The translations under genes were made by a program, and so were the position numbers. From JANOYC01 sp031428675 (lineage in GTDB: Bacteria > Actinomycetota > Actinomycetes > Actinomycetales > Microbacteriaceae): DNA of 18,780 nucleotides. The stretch is from NCBI GenBank assembly GCA_031428675.1, contig JANOYC010000142.1:1-18780 (forward strand), in the 5' to 3' direction. This document shows, in pieces, positions 15,088 through 18,780 of this stretch. Numbering within the stretch: the stretch's first letter is position 1; each line of letters starts with the position of its first letter. The notes beneath the pieces are model-generated. The model was not told the DNA's origin. It searched no databases and was given only the letters and a program-made list of their open reading frames with translations.

Positions 15088-15115
15088 GATTTCGTAATGC
15101 AATTTTCACGAAATC
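15088..15115. promoter_or_regulatory. 8-bp AT-rich palindrome between potD and ald, candidate operator
   Basis: GATTTCGT (15088-15095) and ACGAAATC (15108-15115) form a perfect inverted repeat with a 12-nt AT-rich spacer, about 60 bp upstream of ald and about 105 bp upstream of potD. AT-rich palindromes of this kind suit Lrp/AsnC-family regulators, which commonly control alanine dehydrogenase genes (AldR in mycobacteria). No such regulator gene lies in this window, so its identity is inference. Confidence 0.55.
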
Positions 15116-15162
15116 AGCACTGAACGCCGAGATCTGGTGCGGAATCCATGGGTGGCCGCCGC

Positions 15163-15168
15163 TACGCT
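15163..15168 (+). promoter_or_regulatory. Possible -10 element of ald (TACGCT), leaderless
   Basis: TACGCT ends 6 nt before ATG 15175, so the transcript would begin at the start codon; no Shine-Dalgarno is present. No clear -35 is seen, which is compatible with dependence on an activator at the upstream palindrome. Confidence 0.45.
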
Positions 15169-15174
15169 GGTCGA

Positions 15175-16290
15175 ATGAGGGTTGGCGTTCCTAGTGAGAT
15201 CAAGAACAGCGAATTCCGAGTTGCCATCACGCCAGCAGGCGTGCATGACCTCGTCTTGCACGACCACGAAGTGCTCGTGCAGGCCGGCGCAGGCCTCGGT
15301 TCCCAGATTCCCGACGACGCGTACGTGGACGCCGGCGCGACTCTCGTGAGCGACGCCGCCGATGTCTGGAACCGGGCGGAGCTGCTTCTCAAGGTCAAGG
15401 AGCCCGTCGCATCGGAGTATGCCCACTTCAGAGAAGACCTTGTGCTGTTCACCTACTTGCACTTGGCAGCGGATGCCCCGCTCACTGAGGCGCTGACCGG
15501 CGCGAAAATGACCGCGATCGCCTACGAGACCGTGCAATTGCCCTCGCGAACGTTGCCCCTGCTGGCACCGATGAGCGAAGTGGCTGGCCGGCTGGCACCG
15601 ATCGTCGGGGCGAATGCGATGCTTCGGCCGAACGGCGGCATTGGTCTGCTCCTGCCGGGCGTTCCGGGCACGCGAGCAGCTCACGTCGTTGTTCTCGGCG
15701 GTGGCGTCGCGGGGACGAGCGCGGTCGCGGTGGCGGTCGGTCTCGGCGCGAGCGTAACGGTCCTGGACACCAACATCCAGAGGCTTCGCGAATTGGATGC
15801 GCTCTACGCGGGTCGAGTGCAGACGATTGCATCGAACAACTTTGAAATCAATCGTGCGGTGGTAAGCGCCGACCTCGTCATCGGTTCGGTTCTCGTGCCG
15901 GGAGCCAAGGCCCCGAAGCTCGTGAGCAATGAACTCGTGTCTCGCATGAAGCCCCGCAGTGTGCTCGTCGACATAGCGGTCGATCAGGGCGGTTGCTTCG
16001 AAGACTCTCATCCCACGACGCATGCGGATCCGACCTTCCTCGTGCACGACTCTCTCTTCTACTGCGTCGCTAACATGCCGGGTGCCGTTCCGCATACCTC
16101 GACCTATGCGCTGACGAACGCCACGATGCCTTATGTGCGCGCCATTGCCTCCAACGGCTGGCGGTCCGCCCTGCGCGCCGATTCCGCGCTCGCTCTCGGT
16201 CTCAACACGCACGCCGGAAGCGTTGTGAACGAGCCGGTCGCTCGTGCCCACGGGTTCGAACACAGGCCGCTCGCCGAGGCGCTCGCCTAA
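15175..16290 (+). CDS. ald: Alanine dehydrogenase (NAD-dependent)
   Basis: It interconverts L-alanine and pyruvate plus ammonium with NAD(H). From ATG 15175 the protein is 371 residues, exactly the family length, and begins with the canonical MRVGVPSEIKNSEFRVA; the in-frame ATG at 15148 would add nine residues not found in the family. Motifs: LLLKVKEP with the pyruvate-binding lysine near residue 75, YLHLAAD with the catalytic histidine near 96, the NAD Rossmann motif VLGGGVAGTSA, and VDIAVDQGGCFEDSHPT with the catalytic aspartate. It is divergent from the polyamine-transporter operon and converges on the FtsK-type gene with 21 bp between stops. Its place beside a transporter-aminotransferase operon suggests recycling of alanine formed by transamination. 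Confidence 0.96.
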   Translation: MRVGVPSEIKNSEFRVAITPAGVHDLVLHDHEVLVQAGAGLGSQIPDDAYVDAGATLVSDAADVWNRAELLLKVKEPVASEYAHFREDLVLFTYLHLAADAPLTEALTGAKMTAIAYETVQLPSRTLPLLAPMSEVAGRLAPIVGANAMLRPNGGIGLLLPGVPGTRAAHVVVLGGGVAGTSAVAVAVGLGASVTVLDTNIQRLRELDALYAGRVQTIASNNFEINRAVVSADLVIGSVLVPGAKAPKLVSNELVSRMKPRSVLVDIAVDQGGCFEDSHPTTHADPTFLVHDSLFYCVANMPGAVPHTSTYALTNATMPYVRAIASNGWRSALRADSALALGLNTHAGSVVNEPVARAHGFEHRPLAEALA

Positions 16291-16311
16291 CGGCGACGAC
16301 CGGATGCCCGA

Positions 16312-18780
16312 TCAGGCGGCCGGGTCATCGATCGCCAGACGAATGCGGCAAAACTCGCCGTCGGTGCCAAGGAGCCAGATCGGCCGTTCGTGCCGCGCCC
16401 ACGGCGGGGGTAGCGTCGAGGTGCGCGCGAGTGCGCGGACGTCACCGATCGTGCACCCGTCGAAAATAATCTCTGTCGAGACGCGAAGGGCGGCAAGGGC
16501 CGCCCAGTTCGTCTGCCATGCGTCGGGATCACCGATTGCGACAACCGCATCGCCAGGCTGTCCACCCCACCCGCGGGATTGCGCCGTCAGCAGCGCGACA
16601 GACAGGCCGATATCGAGCTTGCCCCGCAGTCGCTCGGCCACCTGAGCCGGCCTGGTCGAGATGATGATGGTCGAGCCGGTCGGCATCCAGCGTCGCTGAG
16701 CGACGCCAGCGTCGACTGGGTCAGTGACCGCGTCGGATGAGCGGTCGACGGTGGCGATCTGCACCTCAATCCCCCTGAACCGGCCGCGCCCGGGCACGTC
16801 GGTGTCGCCGCGACCCAGTTCTAACCGCTCGGTGCAGGCGTCGGTCACCCGCAACAGACCGCGAGCCGAATCAGAGAGGGCCACCGCGGCGAGGATTCCA
16901 GCCGACCGACCGCGCCGAATGAGCTTCTCGACGCGTTCGAGAAAGAGCGACTGATATTCCTCCGGGAGGTGCGAAACGGCGACGTCGAGGTCATCAATGA
17001 GCACGACGGTCGTCGCGCACGGCGGATTCCCTCCACCTGCCTGCCCCGAATCCACCAGGTCGGCAAGCGCGCCCACAGCGTCCCACAGCGAGGCGGCGTC
17101 GGTGGGCAGCCGGCGGGCCGGGCCCGTCCACGATTGTTGAAGCGTGTGCAACATCTGGGACCTGCCGGACCGTGGTGGTCCGATAATGGCGAACCCGTCG
17201 GTAGCATTCGGGCGCACACCCACGGGTCGCTGTCGTTGCGCGTCGGGCTCGTCGCCGAGGGCAAACACCAGTTCATCTGGATCGCGTGAGCCGGGGAGGT
17301 CTGCAAGACGGAGCGAATCCGGCAACGGCTGCAGCCAAGGTTGATGCTGTGGCCGCCGGCCCCACCGAACGGCAGCCGAGGCGACGTCGTGTCCGGTGGA
17401 TCGTGCGAGCCGCGACTTCTGCGGTTCTTCGCCGCTCCGTTGGATGTAAACCGTGCCTTGGTCTCCAGTCGCCAACGCCGCTGCGACCGGGCTCCCGATG
17501 ACCGTCGAACTCTCGGCTGCACTGGTCACCCGCAAGCACAGCCGGAGGGGAAGGTTGGCGAGAAGCGCATCCTTCACGACGCCTGCGACGCGTTGCGTGC
17601 AGAGGATCAGGTGCACTCCGAGGGAGCGACCCCGCGCAGCGATGTCGCTGAACAACCCGACCAGTTGCGGGTGCCGTTCGGCGACCACGGCGTACTCATC
17701 GACCACGATCACGAGACGGGACAAACGGTCAGCTGCACCCGGCGCTTCGCCGTCACCGTCGCCGTCGCCGTCGCCGTCGATGGATTTGGCACCCCGCGCT
17801 CGGAGAGTTCTTTCTCGGCGTTCGAGCTCAGACCGAAGCGAGGCAAGAATGCGAGTGGCTGACGCGCCGTCGAGATCGGTAACGACGCCGACCACGTGGG
17901 GAAGCTCCGCGAGCGCGTCGAATTGCGCACCTCCTTTGAAGTCCACGAGAAGCAGATCAAGGCCGCCAGGCGGGCGCGCCGAGCACATGGCGAGGATCCA
18001 CGAGGTGAGCAACTCGCTCTTGCCGCTTCCGGTGACCCCGGCGACCACCGCATGCGGTCCGTCCGACACGAGGTCGATGAACACACCGCCGGTCGCATCA
18101 CTGGTAAACGCGCAGCCCAGACCGAGAGCCGGCGATTCATCGCGCGGTTCGGTCGCGGCAATCAACTCGGTGAGCGTGGTCGTCGCCTGATTACGCCGCC
18201 CCGCGGCCTGAATCCCCCATTGCTCAGCTCGTTCGCGCGCGAGCTCCGCAAACGCCGCCGCTTCCTCTCGAGACATGACGATCGGGTCGAACGGCGTTGC
18301 TGCGGCTGGACCGTGGCGCAGCATCGCCCCCGTCGTTGTGATCTCGATGACGGTCGTGCACTCACGCGGTACCGCGGCGAGATCGGTCACGGCCGCGACG
18401 ACGGCCCGCCGAGGCGAAGCGGCCGTCGCGGGAGTGCACTGCCGGGCCACGAACAGACTCGTGAACGAGCGACGATCGGTCGTCACCGCGGTGGTTCCGG
18501 CGCGTACCGCGTGTGGCAGGTGGGGCACGAAGTCCCAGGCCGGGTGCGCACTGTCGATGTCGAACGTGCTCTCATCCGGGGCCCACTGGGCACTCACCGA
18601 CACGACGACCGCTCGCGCGACGGCTGCGGCTCGCGCCCCCGGACCGACCACTGCGATGCCGCTACAGGCATCGATCACGATTGGCGCTCGATGAAGCGTG
18701 GCGCAGTCGCCATACAGCTCGCTCAGCGGGTGTTCGTCGTCGATGCCGTCAGGATGCGCTACCGCGAATCGGCTCGGCAG
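16312..18780 (-). CDS. FtsK/SpoIIIE-type multi-ATPase, EccC/EssC-like (5' end beyond window)
   Basis: The reading frame stays open to the window edge, so these 822 residues are the C-terminal part of a larger protein; GTG 18678 is internal, not the start. The first ATPase has Walker A GVTGSGKS (window residues 248-255), LLLVDFKGGAQF, and Walker B VIVVDEY (Asp361-Glu362), then GRSLGVHLILCTQR, all typical of type VII secretion EccC/EssC and related actinobacterial DNA/protein-translocase ATPases. A second module has an altered Walker A GPPRSGRS (534-541; Arg540 in place of Lys) with acidic LIDDLD, so it is probably weak or inactive. Residues 335-344 are five Asp-Gly pairs. No transmembrane helix is in this part; one could lie in the missing N-terminus. 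Whether the function is secretion cannot be decided without the neighbouring genes. Confidence 0.88.
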   Translation of the reverse strand: MPSRFAVAHPDGIDDEHPLSELYGDCATLHRAPIVIDACSGIAVVGPGARAAAVARAVVVSVSAQWAPDESTFDIDSAHPAWDFVPHLPHAVRAGTTAVTTDRRSFTSLFVARQCTPATAASPRRAVVAAVTDLAAVPRECTTVIEITTTGAMLRHGPAAATPFDPIVMSREEAAAFAELARERAEQWGIQAAGRRNQATTTLTELIAATEPRDESPALGLGCAFTSDATGGVFIDLVSDGPHAVVAGVTGSGKSELLTSWILAMCSARPPGGLDLLLVDFKGGAQFDALAELPHVVGVVTDLDGASATRILASLRSELERRERTLRARGAKSIDGDGDGDGDGEAPGAADRLSRLVIVVDEYAVVAERHPQLVGLFSDIAARGRSLGVHLILCTQRVAGVVKDALLANLPLRLCLRVTSAAESSTVIGSPVAAALATGDQGTVYIQRSGEEPQKSRLARSTGHDVASAAVRWGRRPQHQPWLQPLPDSLRLADLPGSRDPDELVFALGDEPDAQRQRPVGVRPNATDGFAIIGPPRSGRSQMLHTLQQSWTGPARRLPTDAASLWDAVGALADLVDSGQAGGGNPPCATTVVLIDDLDVAVSHLPEEYQSLFLERVEKLIRRGRSAGILAAVALSDSARGLLRVTDACTERLELGRGDTDVPGRGRFRGIEVQIATVDRSSDAVTDPVDAGVAQRRWMPTGSTIIISTRPAQVAERLRGKLDIGLSVALLTAQSRGWGGQPGDAVVAIGDPDAWQTNWAALAALRVSTEIIFDGCTIGDVRALARTSTLPPPWARHERPIWLLGTDGEFCRIRLAIDDPAA
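17749..17778 (-). repeat. Hexanucleotide repeat, five copies, coding (Asp-Gly)5
   Basis: Five tandem copies of GACGGC on the minus strand (one copy GACGGT) encode five Asp-Gly pairs in the FtsK-type protein. It lies in a variable loop just before the Walker B strand of the first ATPase. Copy-number changes would stay in frame. Confidence 0.85.

Noticed and set aside
15106..16263. 385-residue minus-strand open frame opposite ald
   Set aside because: Shadow frame; ald on the plus strand has all the family motifs and exact length.
17749..17778. Calcium-binding (EF-hand or dockerin-like) loop from the Asp-Gly repeat
   Set aside because: It lacks the flanking helices and the twelfth-position Glu pattern; a slippage-generated loop explains it better.
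18676..18678. GTG as the start of the FtsK-type gene
   Set aside because: The same frame continues without a stop for 34 more codons to the window edge and reads like family sequence, so the gene is truncated by the window.

Overview
The window is GC-rich and densely coded, with mostly GTG/ATG starts, genes separated by a few bases or overlapping by 4 nt (GTGA/ATGA), and an actinobacterial gene repertoire: a dxr / site-2 protease / ispG neighbourhood, a PknB-type Ser/Thr kinase, and an EccC-like FtsK/SpoIIIE ATPase. I infer an actinobacterium, probably of the Microbacteriaceae; the family-level call rests on general impression only. The first ~90 bases are extremely C-rich and look like a contig end or sequencing artefact. 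No RNA genes, IS elements, CRISPR arrays or phage genes were seen, and apart from this edge no gene-free stretch exceeds about 190 bases.

Region 1 (about 100-7060) holds isoprenoid (MEP pathway) and envelope housekeeping genes. From right to left on the minus strand these are an OsmC-family protein, a lipoprotein FKBP prolyl isomerase, dxr, the RseP/Rip1-type intramembrane protease, and ispG. The usual actinobacterial dxr-rseP-ispG run is interrupted by an opposite-strand pair, a transmembrane Ser/Thr kinase overlapping a small lipoprotein gene.

Region 2 (about 7100-16290) concerns amines and amino acids. A plus-strand pair encodes a GabT-like aminotransferase and an asparaginase of the Rhizobium etli type II-like family. 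Facing it is a minus-strand five-gene operon: a polyamine-type ABC transporter (binding protein, ATPase, two permeases) followed by a HemL-like class III aminotransferase. Divergent from the operon is alanine dehydrogenase. The roughly 190-bp region between the operon and ald contains two perfect 8-bp inverted repeats, which are candidate regulatory sites. A plausible but unproven reading is that an imported amine is transaminated onto pyruvate and alanine dehydrogenase returns pyruvate while releasing ammonium.

Region 3 (16312 to the window end) is the C-terminal ~822 residues of an FtsK/SpoIIIE-type multi-ATPase protein resembling type VII secretion EccC/EssC ATPases. Its N-terminus lies outside the window.

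A pattern that runs across the window is a TANNNT -10-like hexamer 6-9 nt upstream of six genes that lack a clear Shine-Dalgarno sequence, suggesting leaderless transcripts. Other genes have normal ribosome binding sites. I see no clearly novel system; the most testable observations are the kinase-lipoprotein insertion, the repeated Thr motif in the kinase, the ald/potD palindromes and the transporter-aminotransferase-Ald grouping.
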